A stretch of DNA of 64,000 nucleotides from JTS-RE37 sp041743425 (GTDB taxonomy: Bacteria; Bacteroidota; Bacteroidia; Flavobacteriales; Flavobacteriaceae), in assembly GCA_041743425.1 (NCBI GenBank), contig JBGTMS010000002.1, forward strand, positions 16,225 to 80,224. Reading direction: 5' to 3'. Of this stretch, positions 17,568 to 26,715 are shown piece by piece (within the stretch, counting starts at the first letter, position 1; every line of letters starts with the position of its first letter). The translations under genes and the position numbers were made by a program. The notes under the pieces were generated by a model. It was not told the DNA's origin. It searched no databases and was given only the letters and a program-made list of their open reading frames with translations.

Positions 17568-19073
17568 CTAACGCATCACTTTCTTGAGCACCCCGAGTAC
17601 TCCCCTGATAAAGGTAGCACTCGTAAGTACTTTTATGACTGGATTCTGTCTGCTGCTTGTTCTTCCGGCAGGCACCCTTCCAGCAGGCTGACTCTGCCTG
17701 GGAGCATTGACTTCTGCCGCCTTTTCAATTTTTCGATTGAGCATTTCATAAGCGCTGTCCCTGTCTGTAATTTCATTGTATTTGGCCGTCAGCGATGAAG
17801 CATTAATGACATCAAGTAATTCTCCGTCGGATAATATGTCCATTCGGCTCATGGGTGCCCGGAGCATTGTTGCTGAGAGCGGTGCGGGTCTGCCTTTCTC
17901 ATCCAAAGCTGCAATCAGGGCTTCTCCTGTTCCAAGAGAAGTCAGTACCGTTGTGATGGTATAATAGTCAGAGGTCGGGTAGTTCTCCGCAGTCAGTTTA
18001 ATCGCTTTGCGATCCTTTGCAGTAAATGCCCGGAGGGCATGCTGCACCTTTAATCCCAATTGGGCCAGCACCGCATCCGGAACATCCGTGGGATTCTGGG
18101 TTACAAAGTAAACACCAATTCCCTTGGACCGAATGAGCTTGACAATATTTTCAATTTGCTGAAGTAAGGCACTTGAAGCTTCATTGAAGATGAGATGGGC
18201 CTCGTCAATAAAGAGCACCAGTTCCGGTTTATCAGGGTCACCAAGTTCCGGGAATGTGGTATAGATCTCTGCCAGGAGGCTGAGCATAAAAGTTGAAAAT
18301 AACTTGGGCCGATCCTGAATATCAGTAAGGCGTATAATATTTATAAATCCTCGTCCATCAGAATCTAATCGGGTGAGGTCATCCACCTCAAAGGATTTTT
18401 CCCCAAAAAAGAGTTCCGCGCCCTGTTGTTCCAGTTCGATCACTTTTCTTAGGATGGTTCCTGTAGAACCTGTCGAAATACGACCATAATCCTTTGCAAA
18501 TTCGGCTTTGCCGCCTTCGGTGGCATATTGAAGCACCTTTTTAAAATCCTTAAGATCCAGCAGCGGTAATTTATGATCATCACAGTATTTAAATACTACG
18601 GCTACGATGCCCTCCTGCACCTCGGACAGGTCCAGGATCCTTGACAGGAGTACGGGACCGAATTCGGAGACGGTCGCGCGAAGCTTCACGCCATCCTTCC
18701 CTGATATTGTCAGAATTTCTACGGGAAACCGTCTGGCTTCATAGGGTATACCAAGTTTTTGATGGCGCTCATCAATCTTACTGTTCGCCTCTCCCGGAGC
18801 TGCCAGGCCGCTGAGGTCTCCCTTGAGATCCATCAATAAGACAGGGATTCCCTTATCGGACAAATTTTCGGCGAGTACCTGAAGGGTTTTCGTTTTTCCG
18901 GTGCCTGTTGCCCCTGCAATAAGCCCGTGCCTGTTAAGCGTCTTCAGGGGAATCCTGACTTCCGCACCTTTTACCGGTTCCCCATCCAGCATGGCTACGC
19001 CCAGGCTGATATAGTCTCCTTTCGTAGCATAGCCCTGTTCCATGTGGTCAAGAAAATCTTCACTGGTACTCAT
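17568..19073 (-). CDS. HerA-like ATPase / DUF853 protein (YjgR type)
   Basis: Cytosolic P-loop ATPase of the HerA/FtsK superfamily, 501 residues. Walker A is GATGTGKTKT near residues 54-63. Walker B is ELVLFIDEAHLIFNE. A glutamine/arginine sensor region is in GVYFVTQNPTDVPDAVLAQL. The C-terminal part contains a proline/arginine-rich segment (PRQSQPAGRVPAGRTSSRQ) typical of the YjgR/DUF853 family. The cellular role is poorly defined; it has been suggested to act in DNA processing. A TATTTTTA sequence 15 bases upstream of the ATG may be its -7 element. Confidence 0.9.
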   Translation of the reverse strand: MSTSEDFLDHMEQGYATKGDYISLGVAMLDGEPVKGAEVRIPLKTLNRHGLIAGATGTGKTKTLQVLAENLSDKGIPVLLMDLKGDLSGLAAPGEANSKIDERHQKLGIPYEARRFPVEILTISGKDGVKLRATVSEFGPVLLSRILDLSEVQEGIVAVVFKYCDDHKLPLLDLKDFKKVLQYATEGGKAEFAKDYGRISTGSTGTILRKVIELEQQGAELFFGEKSFEVDDLTRLDSDGRGFINIIRLTDIQDRPKLFSTFMLSLLAEIYTTFPELGDPDKPELVLFIDEAHLIFNEASSALLQQIENIVKLIRSKGIGVYFVTQNPTDVPDAVLAQLGLKVQHALRAFTAKDRKAIKLTAENYPTSDYYTITTVLTSLGTGEALIAALDEKGRPAPLSATMLRAPMSRMDILSDGELLDVINASSLTAKYNEITDRDSAYEMLNRKIEKAAEVNAPRQSQPAGRVPAGRTSSRQNPVIKVLTSATFIRGVLGVLKKVMR

Positions 19074-19227
19074 TGGATTAAGTTTTCATAAAAATAACGT
19101 AATTTTTTTGTTTGAATGTTCATTTACAGTAATCCTCCATAAAGTGCCTGACGGGGTTCTGTTTTCCTTTCAAACCCTTTCACAAATCCTTAAAGAGCGG
19201 GAGATATATGGAATTGGGGATGTGGAA

Positions 19228-19260
19228 TTTGGATTTTGGAAATACCGCTTCGTATCTTTG
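19228..19260 (+). promoter_or_regulatory. promoter of queE, abutting the start codon
   Basis: TTTG at 19228-19231, a 21-base spacer and a perfect -7 element TATCTTTG at 19253-19260. Only four bases (CAAA) separate the -7 element from the ATG at 19265, so the transcript would be leaderless or nearly so. The element lies within the longer possible frame beginning at 19208, which argues against that start. Confidence 0.55.
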
Positions 19261-19264
19261 CAAA

Positions 19265-19897
19265 ATGATCACAGATGACGTTTCGGTTTTGGTTGACAAA
19301 GGCCTGATGCTTCCGCTGATGGAAGAGTTTTATACCATCCAGGGGGAGGGGTTCCATAAAGGTACTGCTGCCTATTTTATACGGGTCGGAGGTTGTGATG
19401 TCGGATGTCATTGGTGTGATGTAAAGGAAAGCTGGAATGCTGCGATCCACCCGCCCACCGCTATCAGGCAAATTGTCAGGAGTGCGGCCAGGTCTTCCGA
19501 TACCATTGTTGTTACCGGAGGCGAACCTCTTACATGGGATATGGGTCCTCTGACAGCTGCCCTTCATGCCGAGGGTCTGAAGGTACATATAGAAACCTCA
19601 GGAGCTTATCCCTTAACAGGCGAATGGGACTGGATTTGCCTGTCCCCCAAAAAGACCAGATTGCCTGAGGGACCTATATACGAAAGTTCAGACGAGCTTA
19701 AAATGATCATTTATAACCGGCATGACCTGGCATTTGCTGAAGAACAAGCTGCAAAGGTATCGGAGAAATGTATCCTCTACCTCCAACCGGAATGGAGTAT
19801 GCGGGAAAAAGTAACCCCTATGATTGTAGAATACGTTATGAAGCATCCTAAATGGAGGGTTTCACTGCAAATGCATAAATACCTGAATATTCCCTGA
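19265..19897 (+). CDS. queE: 7-carboxy-7-deazaguanine synthase
   Basis: Radical-SAM enzyme that converts 6-carboxy-tetrahydropterin to 7-carboxy-7-deazaguanine in the queuosine (preQ0) pathway. The iron-sulfur cluster motif C-x3-C-x2-C is at residues 44-51 (CDVGCHWC), preceded by the substrate-binding EEFYTIQGEGFHKG. The SAM-binding GGE motif follows (VVTGGEPLTW). The product of 210 residues matches flavobacterial QueE, whose N-terminus is close to DKGLMLPLMEEFY. The 19-residue upstream extension in the same frame overlaps the promoter and is unlikely to be translated. Confidence 0.96.
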   Translation: MITDDVSVLVDKGLMLPLMEEFYTIQGEGFHKGTAAYFIRVGGCDVGCHWCDVKESWNAAIHPPTAIRQIVRSAARSSDTIVVTGGEPLTWDMGPLTAALHAEGLKVHIETSGAYPLTGEWDWICLSPKKTRLPEGPIYESSDELKMIIYNRHDLAFAEEQAAKVSEKCILYLQPEWSMREKVTPMIVEYVMKHPKWRVSLQMHKYLNIP

Positions 19898-19969
19898 TCA
19901 GCATGATTTATTGCCAGGCTGCATTTCCTTCGAGCGTCACCGGTAATCCCTGAAATTGCGAACAAATCG

Positions 19970-20764
19970 CTACCTCCCACCATTGGCACGGAGATCCAGG
20001 ATACATTCGGCATCCAGATCAGGAGCCAGAGCGAAACCCTTGGCTGCTCTTTTTTCCAGCATTCCCATAATCCCCCCGCCAAATTGCAATTCTGCGCGCA
20101 TCAGACAACCCTCAACATTACAATGGTTGGCCGATTCTGTGTCTTCATGATCGTTTACAGGCGTACTCCCCAGATCTACCAGTCCGAACAAATGACCGAA
20201 CTCATGATTTAAAGTGGCAGACTCCACATCGGCATTACTGATCTGAACGCTGGAGACTGCCAGCCTGCGAATGGTCTGTTCGTAAATTACCATGGAAGTA
20301 TTCCGGTACACGGCACCCAAGGTGACCACTCCCTCATCCTCGTCGTCATCTACAGATGGAGCGTCAGCAAAATACAGGTAAATGGCAAGCGTTTCCCCAC
20401 TGTTATAAGCTGTTCTGTTCTCCATTTCCAGATCAGCTATTTCCTGCAGGGTAAAGGAGGCTTCACCAGAAGACGGTAATTCCCGGTAAATAACTTCGAC
20501 TTCTTCCTTAAATGTCCTATCTGTGAGATACGTTGTGAACTCTTCCATGGCCTCCTGAGTGGGCCTGAATCCCGTTACGTAGGCGACTTCAAGCTGAAGC
20601 ATGGTATAAAAGTCGTTGGAAAGGATGTCATTGGCCGAATCTCCGGTTCCCCGTAAATTGGGCGATTTATCAATCACTACCGGCTCCGGCTCATTGTCAT
20701 CGCCTTTAGAACAATTGGAAAGTACCATCAGCATAGCCAACAGCAATAAAAAGTGTCTTTTCAT
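19970..20764 (-). CDS. zinc-metalloprotease-like lipoprotein
   Basis: The signal MKRHFLLLLAMLMVLSNC has a lipobox cysteine at 18, so the protein is tethered to a membrane on the periplasmic or outer face. The zinc motif HEFGHLFGLVD begins at residue 187 (H187, E188, H191), followed by the conserved glycine and a third ligand region, then a C-rich ANHCNVEGCLMRAE segment that resembles the Met-turn area of metzincins. At 264 residues it fits the flavobacterial membrane metalloprotease family. An acidic DDDEDEG insert precedes the catalytic part. Substrate proteins are unknown. Confidence 0.82.
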   Translation of the reverse strand: MKRHFLLLLAMLMVLSNCSKGDDNEPEPVVIDKSPNLRGTGDSANDILSNDFYTMLQLEVAYVTGFRPTQEAMEEFTTYLTDRTFKEEVEVIYRELPSSGEASFTLQEIADLEMENRTAYNSGETLAIYLYFADAPSVDDDEDEGVVTLGAVYRNTSMVIYEQTIRRLAVSSVQISNADVESATLNHEFGHLFGLVDLGSTPVNDHEDTESANHCNVEGCLMRAELQFGGGIMGMLEKRAAKGFALAPDLDAECILDLRANGGR

Positions 20765-20827
20765 AGTCAGTTCTTCTTTTTAATATGCCATCCCCCCTGA
20801 TACAATAACGACCATAGCGGTTATCTA

Positions 20828-21556
20828 TTATTGCAATGTCAGTTTAGCGAGATAGTCATTATGCTCCCCGTATATTACAAGTTCACAGTTTAGCTGATTT
20901 TGAAGTGCGGCATTTTGCAGACTGTGATAATCAAGATACAACCAGTCAAATGCCTCCCCCTGTATTCCCTTGTATTCCATATGAAAGGTCACTTCCCCAT
21001 AATAGGCTCGATCCCCTGGGATAGCATACCCGCCGCTTACCTCATCTTCAAAGATATAAATAATGTCACTTGAATCGAGCAGGATCTGCCCACCCGAATT
21101 CAGCAGGGTGATGAGGTGTTTCAGGAAAAAGGACAGTTCACAGATACGTCCTGCCAGCCCAATTCCATTCATAAGCAGCAGCAGCGTGTCAAATTTCCGG
21201 CCCTTAAAATTCATTATCTGCCCGCAAATGACATCATTTATACTTCTCAGGAAACACGCATGAACAGCGCCCGGGGAGCTGTCAAGGCCCGTTACCTGAT
21301 ACCCCCTGTTTTGAAGATACAATGCATGAGGCCCGGCCCCACAGCCGATGTCCAGGACCTTACCTTTACATAAATCCAGTGCCGTCTTTTCTATGGCCGG
21401 CATTTCCCCGTACGTTCTGAAGAGGTAGGGTATGGGAAGAATATCGGATTCCCCCAGAGAGGAATGAGTGATAATGTCCCCGGAATACCGGTTACTTTGG
21501 TAATCCAACAGGGCCCGGCCAAGGATATCCGCTTCCATATGTTTTGCAGTCTCCAT
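20828..21556 (-). CDS. class I SAM-dependent methyltransferase
   Basis: Cytosolic Rossmann-fold methyltransferase, 242 residues. Motif I is KVLDIGCGAGPHALYL at residues 65-80. The acidic loop is VTGLDSSPGAVHAC (about 87-100). Motif IV is FDTLLLLMNGIGLAG, and the post-motif region includes GGQILLDSSDII. The acceptor substrate is not evident. A perfect -7 element lies 38 bases upstream on the reverse strand. It is divergent from the YkgJ-type gene at 21625. Confidence 0.88.
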   Translation of the reverse strand: METAKHMEADILGRALLDYQSNRYSGDIITHSSLGESDILPIPYLFRTYGEMPAIEKTALDLCKGKVLDIGCGAGPHALYLQNRGYQVTGLDSSPGAVHACFLRSINDVICGQIMNFKGRKFDTLLLLMNGIGLAGRICELSFFLKHLITLLNSGGQILLDSSDIIYIFEDEVSGGYAIPGDRAYYGEVTFHMEYKGIQGEAFDWLYLDYHSLQNAALQNQLNCELVIYGEHNDYLAKLTLQ

Positions 21557-21594
21557 CTAATTCGGCACTTTTGTCCCTGGATTTTAAGGGTAAA

Positions 21595-21602
21595 CAAAGT
21601 TA
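21595..21602 (-). promoter_or_regulatory. -7 element (TAACTTTG) of the methyltransferase gene
   Basis: Reverse-strand TAACTTTG, a perfect TAnnTTTG match, 38 bases before the methyltransferase ATG. No TTTG at the ideal -33 spacing. Confidence 0.35.
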
Positions 21603-21624
21603 AGCATTAACAGCGGAGAGGCGA

Positions 21625-22122
21625 ATGGAGGATCTTTTAAGTCGATTGCCCGGGATGGCCCGGGATAAAGACACGGAAAACAGAAAATATTTCAGCAGGC
21701 TTAGGAAGCGGCCTCCAAAGCATTTAGATCAAAGGATGGACGAATTGCACAATGAGGTATTCCGTAAAACCGATTGTCTGGAATGTGCCAATTGTTGCAG
21801 GACCACCGGTCCGTTATTCACCACCCAGGATATTCTTCGGATTGCTAAATACCTGCGGCTTAAACCTCAAACTTTCATCCGCGATTACCTGAAAATAGAT
21901 GAAGATAAGGATTACGTCCTCCGAGAGGTTCCCTGCTCCTTTCTTGGTGCCGACAACCATTGCGCTATTTATGAGGTGAGGCCAAAGGCCTGCAGTGAAT
22001 ATCCACATACCAACCGAAAGAAATTTCACCAGATCTCCGAGCTGACTCTGAAAAATGTTTCCATCTGCCCTGCGGCATTTTCCATTGTCGAGGAGATGAA
22101 GCGGCGGATTCGGATGAAGTAG
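21625..22122 (+). CDS. YkgJ family cysteine-cluster protein
   Basis: Cytosolic protein of 165 residues with two cysteine clusters: CLECANCCRTTGPLFT (about residues 52-67) and CSFLGADNHCAIYEVRPKAC (about 103-122), followed by an isolated cysteine in VSICPAAF. This pattern is the YkgJ/CxxCxxCC family, thought to bind zinc or an iron-sulfur cluster. The function of the family is not firmly known. The start ATG is preceded by GGAGAGGCGA, one of the few purine-rich, Shine-Dalgarno-like leaders in the window. Confidence 0.88.
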   Translation: MEDLLSRLPGMARDKDTENRKYFSRLRKRPPKHLDQRMDELHNEVFRKTDCLECANCCRTTGPLFTTQDILRIAKYLRLKPQTFIRDYLKIDEDKDYVLREVPCSFLGADNHCAIYEVRPKACSEYPHTNRKKFHQISELTLKNVSICPAAFSIVEEMKRRIRMK

Positions 22123-22163
22123 ACATCTGCGAGAATCATGCAAGGTCAGTATTTCTGAGCAGC

Positions 22164-22194
22164 TTGAAAATCATGTGATCATCCTGTATCTTTA
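22164..22194 (+). promoter_or_regulatory. promoter of the sterol-desaturase family gene, abutting the start codon
   Basis: TTGA at 22164-22167, a spacer of exactly 19 bases and TATCTTTA (22187-22194, seven of eight matches to TAnnTTTG). The ATG at 22199 follows after four bases (TTCC), the same spacing seen at queE and the SulP gene. Confidence 0.45.
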
Positions 22195-22198
22195 TTCC

Positions 22199-23068
22199 AT
22201 GGAAACCCTGCTACATTATTTTGAAACGATCCCTTCTTCCCACAGGAGTCTGATCCTGGTTTCGGGTCTTACCCTCTTCTGGTTACTGGAAGGAGCGTTT
22301 CCATTATTCAGATTTGATTATAAAAAATGGAGGCATGCGGTGCCCAATATTTTTTTTACCCTGACTACCATTGTGATCAATTTTCTGCTGGCTTTTCTGC
22401 TGTTACAGGTTAGTGACTGGGTGGTTGACCGCGGATTTGGCCTGCTTTACTGGCTTCCGGAAATGCCCCTGTGGCTCTATCTCCTCCTCGGTATCCTTCT
22501 TTTGGATCTGTTGGGCGCCTATATGCCACATTATCTTGAACACCAGATCAAACCCTTGTGGATGATTCACCTGGTGCACCATACAGACCATGAGGTAGAT
22601 ACCACCACTGCCAATCGTCACCATCCCCTTGAAAGCCTTATCCGCTTTTCTTTCACCCTTTTAGGAGTCTTCCTTGTTGGCGCTTCTATTGGAATTGTCA
22701 TGCTTTACCAGTCTCTTTCCCTTATGGCTACGCAATTCAACCATGCTAACATTAAGTTACCTGCCGGATTGGATGAAGTCCTTAGCTGGCTATTCGTTTC
22801 TCCTGACATGCACAAAGTTCACCACCACTATCGGCTCCCATACACCGATTCCAATTATGGAAATATTTTTTCGATATGGGACCGCGCTTTCGGAACCTGT
22901 ATGAAACTGGATCGCGGTACGATCGTCTATGGAGTTGATACCTTTCCGGACAGAAAGGTAAATGGCAGTGTGTCGGGTCTTTTGAAACAACCTTTTCACA
23001 AATACAGGAAACCGACGGGAGAACCGACTTCAAATCCCAGGGTTGGCAGTGAAAGGCAGTCAAAATGA
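22199..23068 (+). CDS. sterol desaturase / fatty-acid hydroxylase family membrane protein
   Basis: Integral membrane di-iron oxygenase-type protein, 289 residues from the ATG at 22199; an in-frame ATG at 22175 lies upstream of the promoter and is unlikely. About five hydrophobic segments are present. The histidine boxes of the family are visible: HYLEH (about 119-123), HLVHHTDHEVD (about 132-142), HRHHP-type (NRHHPLES), and a final MHKVHHHYRLPYTDSNYG. Members hydroxylate or desaturate lipids such as carotenoids, sterols or ornithine lipids. The substrate here is unknown. Confidence 0.9.
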   Translation: METLLHYFETIPSSHRSLILVSGLTLFWLLEGAFPLFRFDYKKWRHAVPNIFFTLTTIVINFLLAFLLLQVSDWVVDRGFGLLYWLPEMPLWLYLLLGILLLDLLGAYMPHYLEHQIKPLWMIHLVHHTDHEVDTTTANRHHPLESLIRFSFTLLGVFLVGASIGIVMLYQSLSLMATQFNHANIKLPAGLDEVLSWLFVSPDMHKVHHHYRLPYTDSNYGNIFSIWDRAFGTCMKLDRGTIVYGVDTFPDRKVNGSVSGLLKQPFHKYRKPTGEPTSNPRVGSERQSK

Positions 23069-23092
23069 TGCAAGCCTGTTAAACCACATTTT

Positions 23093-24346
23093 TTACCGGA
23101 GAGGATATAGAAGGTATTTCTCACGGATCTTTTTGAATGCTGTTAGGTCAGGTTCCCAGGATTGCTTTATTTCTTCTTCGGAGAGACCTGATTCAATCTG
23201 TTTCTGAAGTATTTCAGTACCCGCGTGACTCGTAAATCCGCTCGTAAGGAAAAAGGCCTTTTTAGCAGTTGCTTTCCGATAGGCATCCATGATCCAGTAA
23301 AGCGAAACTGAACCCATCCTGGGAGTGCCTGAAAGATCCTTTCCATAACATAGTTTCCCGTTGTGCTTGGGGTTGGCGGCGCCGAAATTCGATGCAGGGG
23401 TGTAACGGAAGGTATAAGCAGTGCTATCTAAAAATGGGGCGCCATATCTTTGAAACTGAAAATCAGTTCCGCGGCCGGCATTGACATTGGTGCCCTCAAA
23501 AAGACCAAGGCTGGGATACAGGTTGATTGCCTGATCGTTCGGCAGATTGGGAGATGGTCTTATGGGAACGCTGTAATAACTGGCGTGGGTATAGTTTCTG
23601 AGAGGTATGACGGTCAGATCTGCTTTAAAACCTCCTTTTAACCAGCCTTCGCCGTTGAGCATGCCGGCGTATTCCCCAATAGTCATCCCATACACGAGAG
23701 GGATAGGGGACATTCCCAAAAATCCGGTATGTTCCTGTTCCATGGTAGGGCCGTCTACATAATGGCCATTCGGATTGGGGCGGTCAAGCACAACGATGGG
23801 TATTCGGTTTTCAGCGCATGCCTCCATGACCAATTGCAAGGTAGCGATGTAGGTGTAAAAGCGGACGCCTACATCCTGAATATCAAAAAGCAGCAGTTCC
23901 GTGTCTTCAAGATGTTGTTTTGATGGTTTCCGATTCTCTCCGTAGAGCGATATTATAGGAAGTCCTGTTTTGGAGTCCCGCCCGTCAGCCAATAATTCCC
24001 CGGCATCAGCCTGACCTCTGAACCCGTGTTCCGGAGCGAAGACTTTTACCACCTGAACCTCCAGGGCAAGAAGGGAGTCAATCAGGTGGGTAAACGGGCG
24101 GCTATCAACGGTATCGGACAGCTGCTCTTTAAAAATCACGCTGGTCTGATTGGCAACCACGGTTATTTTCTTTCCCTTCATCAGCGGCAGGTAAGCAGAC
24201 AGATCACTGGCCCCTGTCATGATCTCTTCTTCCCTGTCGTAATGCTCCGGGACCGGCAACTCCTGCCCTATATCGGCGGCCCTCCTTGGCTGGTTTCCAC
24301 AGGAAGAAAGTATTAAAAGACAGAGGAATACTGTATTTTTGAACAT
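23093..24346 (-). CDS. namZ: NamZ-type exo-beta-N-acetylmuramidase (DUF1343) lipoprotein
   Basis: The DUF1343 family includes exo-beta-N-acetylmuramidase NamZ, which removes terminal MurNAc from peptidoglycan fragments during cell-wall recycling. The ATG at 24346 gives the SPII signal MFKNTVFLCLLILSSC with cysteine 16; the frame extends upstream to 24415 but the extra residues spoil the signal. Conserved segments include KITVVANQTSV, VFAPEHGFRGQADAGE, LLLFDIQDVGVRFYTY, VLDRPNPNG and NLYPSLGLFEGTNVNAGRGT, which cover the family's characteristic glycine- and asparagine-rich motifs. The length of 417 is normal. It is divergent from the FtsX-like gene, whose promoter overlaps its 5' end. Confidence 0.9.
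   Translation of the reverse strand: MFKNTVFLCLLILSSCGNQPRRAADIGQELPVPEHYDREEEIMTGASDLSAYLPLMKGKKITVVANQTSVIFKEQLSDTVDSRPFTHLIDSLLALEVQVVKVFAPEHGFRGQADAGELLADGRDSKTGLPIISLYGENRKPSKQHLEDTELLLFDIQDVGVRFYTYIATLQLVMEACAENRIPIVVLDRPNPNGHYVDGPTMEQEHTGFLGMSPIPLVYGMTIGEYAGMLNGEGWLKGGFKADLTVIPLRNYTHASYYSVPIRPSPNLPNDQAINLYPSLGLFEGTNVNAGRGTDFQFQRYGAPFLDSTAYTFRYTPASNFGAANPKHNGKLCYGKDLSGTPRMGSVSLYWIMDAYRKATAKKAFFLTSGFTSHAGTEILQKQIESGLSEEEIKQSWEPDLTAFKKIREKYLLYPLR
24334..24341 (+). promoter_or_regulatory. -7 element (TATTTTTG) of the FtsX-like gene
   Basis: Perfect TAnnTTTG, 23 bases before the TTG start at 24365, lying inside the first codons of the divergent namZ gene. The -33 region reads TATT, a partial match. 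Confidence 0.35.
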
Positions 24347-24364
24347 GGAGAAAAATGCCATCAG

Positions 24365-25606
24365 TTGAATTTCGAATATTTCATTGCCAAACGACTTATA
24401 CGCGGAAAAGAACATAAAATTAGTATATCCGCGCCAATTATAAAAATTGCCATCGCTGCAATCGCCCTTGGTATAGTCATGATGCTCATTGCCATTGCTA
24501 CCGGGGTAGGACTAAAGGAAAAGATCCGCGAAAAGGTCGCCGCCTTCAATGGTCATGTGCAGTTATTCAATTATGACTCCAATCTCTCGGATGTATCTGT
24601 CAATCCTGTATCAAAACTTCAGGATTTCTACCCGGAATTTACCACTGTCAAGGGTATCCGCCACATACAGGGGGTGGCTTCCAAAGGAGGTATTATCCGA
24701 ACTCCTGATGCCTTTGAGGGAATCATTGCTAAAGGGGTTGGTGACGATTATGACTGGGAGGTGTTCAGGGAATACCTTGTAAAAGGCCGCCTTCCGGAAT
24801 TTGGTGGTGAACTTAATTCGGAGGTAATAATATCCCGGACCCTGGCATCCCGACTTCAAATTGGGAATGAGAGTGATTTCTTTGTGTTTTTTCCAAAGGA
24901 GGACGACCCGCTGAAAAACCCGAACCAGCGTAAGTTTCATGTTGTTGGCATTTATGACAGTGGCTTTGAGGAATTTGACAGTTCTTACATTTTCATTGAC
25001 CTGCGCCATATCCAGCAGATGAATAAATGGACAGATGACGAAGTCGGGAATTTCGAAATTTTCCTTGATCAATTCGATATGATCGATGCAAAGAGCCTTG
25101 AGATTTATGGTCAAACCCTTTCCACTCTTGATACTCAAACGATCAAAACCAAATATTATCAGATTTTTGAATGGATTGAATTATTCGATTTTAATATCGC
25201 ACTTATCATTGGGATCATGATTTTTGTTGGAGGCATCAACATGATCACAGCCTTGCTGGTACTGATTCTGGAACGTACCCAAATGATTGGTATTCTCAAA
25301 GCCCTTGGTTCTTCAGACTGGAGCATTCGTAAGGTGTTTTTATATAATGCCACCTATCTGATCACGGTAGGTTTGTTTTGGGGAAACATATTGGGTCTTG
25401 GAACTATCTGGATTCAGTCGCAATACCGCATCTTTAAATTCCCGAATCCGGAGGAATACTATATTGATTATATTCCCGTGCATATTGATATGGCGACTAT
25501 CTTGATGCTGAATACAGCTGTGCTTTTTCTGTGCGTGCTCATGCTCCTCGTACCTTCCTATATTATCACCAGGATTACCCCGGTCCGGGCTATTAAATTT
25601 GAATAG
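24365..25606 (+). CDS. ABC-transporter permease, FtsX/LolC-E-like
   Basis: Inner-membrane permease, 413 residues, with the MacB/FtsX topology: one N-terminal helix (IAIAAIALGIVMMLIAIATGVGL, about 28-50), a large periplasmic domain (about 55-265) and three C-terminal helices (about 270-405). The N-terminal sequence NFEYFIAKRLIRGK is typical of flavobacterial lipoprotein-release or cell-division permeases of this group. The initiating codon is TTG, with no in-frame ATG nearby upstream. No ATPase gene is adjacent, so the ATP-binding subunit must lie elsewhere. It may be a LolC/E-type lipoprotein exporter. Confidence 0.88.
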   Translation: MNFEYFIAKRLIRGKEHKISISAPIIKIAIAAIALGIVMMLIAIATGVGLKEKIREKVAAFNGHVQLFNYDSNLSDVSVNPVSKLQDFYPEFTTVKGIRHIQGVASKGGIIRTPDAFEGIIAKGVGDDYDWEVFREYLVKGRLPEFGGELNSEVIISRTLASRLQIGNESDFFVFFPKEDDPLKNPNQRKFHVVGIYDSGFEEFDSSYIFIDLRHIQQMNKWTDDEVGNFEIFLDQFDMIDAKSLEIYGQTLSTLDTQTIKTKYYQIFEWIELFDFNIALIIGIMIFVGGINMITALLVLILERTQMIGILKALGSSDWSIRKVFLYNATYLITVGLFWGNILGLGTIWIQSQYRIFKFPNPEEYYIDYIPVHIDMATILMLNTAVLFLCVLMLLVPSYIITRITPVRAIKFE

Positions 25607-25661
25607 TTGGGATCCTTTGTAAAATGACCTTCAGTGGAAATAAGGTTCCATTATTAATTTT

Positions 25662-25669
25662 TAACTTTG
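25662..25669 (+). promoter_or_regulatory. -7 element (TAACTTTG) of the cysteine-synthase-like gene
   Basis: Perfect TAnnTTTG with about 64 bases to the ATG at 25734. The -33 site is not clear. Confidence 0.35.
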
Positions 25670-25733
25670 CGTCAGAGGTGCTACAGACATAATTTTTTAC
25701 CGGTAGCCTGATACAAAAATCCCTCCGGCTATA

Positions 25734-26714
25734 ATGATATACGCAGAGAATATTCTGGATACCATAGGCAATACCCCTCTGGTTCGTTTGAACAAGCTTA
25801 CTGAGGACCTGCCCTGTCTTGTGCTGGCAAAATACGAAACCTTTAATCCTGGCAATTCTGTCAAAGACCGTATGGCGATACAGATGGTTGAGGATGCCGA
25901 GGCTTCCGGACTTTTGAAACCGGGAGGGACCATCATCGAGGGAACATCGGGCAACACCGGGATGGGATTGGCATTGGTTGCCGTGACCAGAGGATATAAA
26001 ATGATATGTGTCATCAGCGATAAACAATCCAGGGAAAAAGTAGACATTCTGAAGGCCATGGGCAGTGAGGTCCACATCTGCCCCACGGATGTCGATCCGG
26101 AAGATCCCCGTAGTTATTATTCCACTGCTAGAAGACTTGCAGGGGAGATCCCCAATTCCTGGTATGCAAATCAGTATGACAATCTCTCCAATACCAAGGC
26201 CCATTTCCTCACCACCGGTCCCGAGATTTGGAAACAGACTGATGGCAAGATCACTCACTTCGTTGTGGGAGTTGGAACGGGAGGCACTATTTCAGGGGTG
26301 GGAAATTACCTGAAATCGCAGAATCCCGATATTAAGGTCTGGGGAGTAGACACCTATGGATCCGTTTTTAAGAAATACCATGAAACAGGGATCTTTGATA
26401 AGGATGAAATATATCCGTATTCCACCGAGGGGATAGGGGAGGATATTCTGCCTAAGAATGTGAATTTTGATTTAATAGACGGCTTTACCAAAGTAACCGA
26501 CAAAGATGCAGCAGTGTATACAAGACGACTGGCGAAGGAAGAAGGGATGTTCCTCGGAAATTCTGCCGGTGCTGCTGTCAAGGGGGTATTACAACTTAAG
26601 GAACATTTCAGCAAAGAAGATGTGGTGGTGGTTTTATTTCACGATCACGGAAGCCGCTATGTGGCTAAGATTTTTAATGATGACTGGATGCGCTCAAAAG
26701 GGTTCCTTGACTGA
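25734..26714 (+). CDS. PLP-dependent cysteine synthase / cystathionine beta-synthase-type lyase
   Basis: Fold-type II PLP enzyme, 326 residues. The Schiff-base lysine is K44 in NPGNSVKDRMA. The substrate loop TSGNTGMGLAL follows, and the phosphate-cup GVGTGGTISG is near residues 178-187. The C-terminal VVLFHDHGSRYVAKIFNDDW and the GTIIEGTSGNTG variant are closer to the catalytic core of cystathionine beta-synthase than to CysK, but the regulatory CBS domains are absent. It could therefore make cysteine from O-acetylserine, or cystathionine from serine and homocysteine. It ends one base before the stop of the convergent DUF1080 gene. Confidence 0.88.
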   Translation: MIYAENILDTIGNTPLVRLNKLTEDLPCLVLAKYETFNPGNSVKDRMAIQMVEDAEASGLLKPGGTIIEGTSGNTGMGLALVAVTRGYKMICVISDKQSREKVDILKAMGSEVHICPTDVDPEDPRSYYSTARRLAGEIPNSWYANQYDNLSNTKAHFLTTGPEIWKQTDGKITHFVVGVGTGGTISGVGNYLKSQNPDIKVWGVDTYGSVFKKYHETGIFDKDEIYPYSTEGIGEDILPKNVNFDLIDGFTKVTDKDAAVYTRRLAKEEGMFLGNSAGAAVKGVLQLKEHFSKEDVVVVLFHDHGSRYVAKIFNDDWMRSKGFLD

Positions 26715-26715
26715 A

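Noticed and set aside
19208..19264. N-terminal extension of queE
   Set aside because: The extra 19 residues are not like QueE and the promoter -7 element lies within them.
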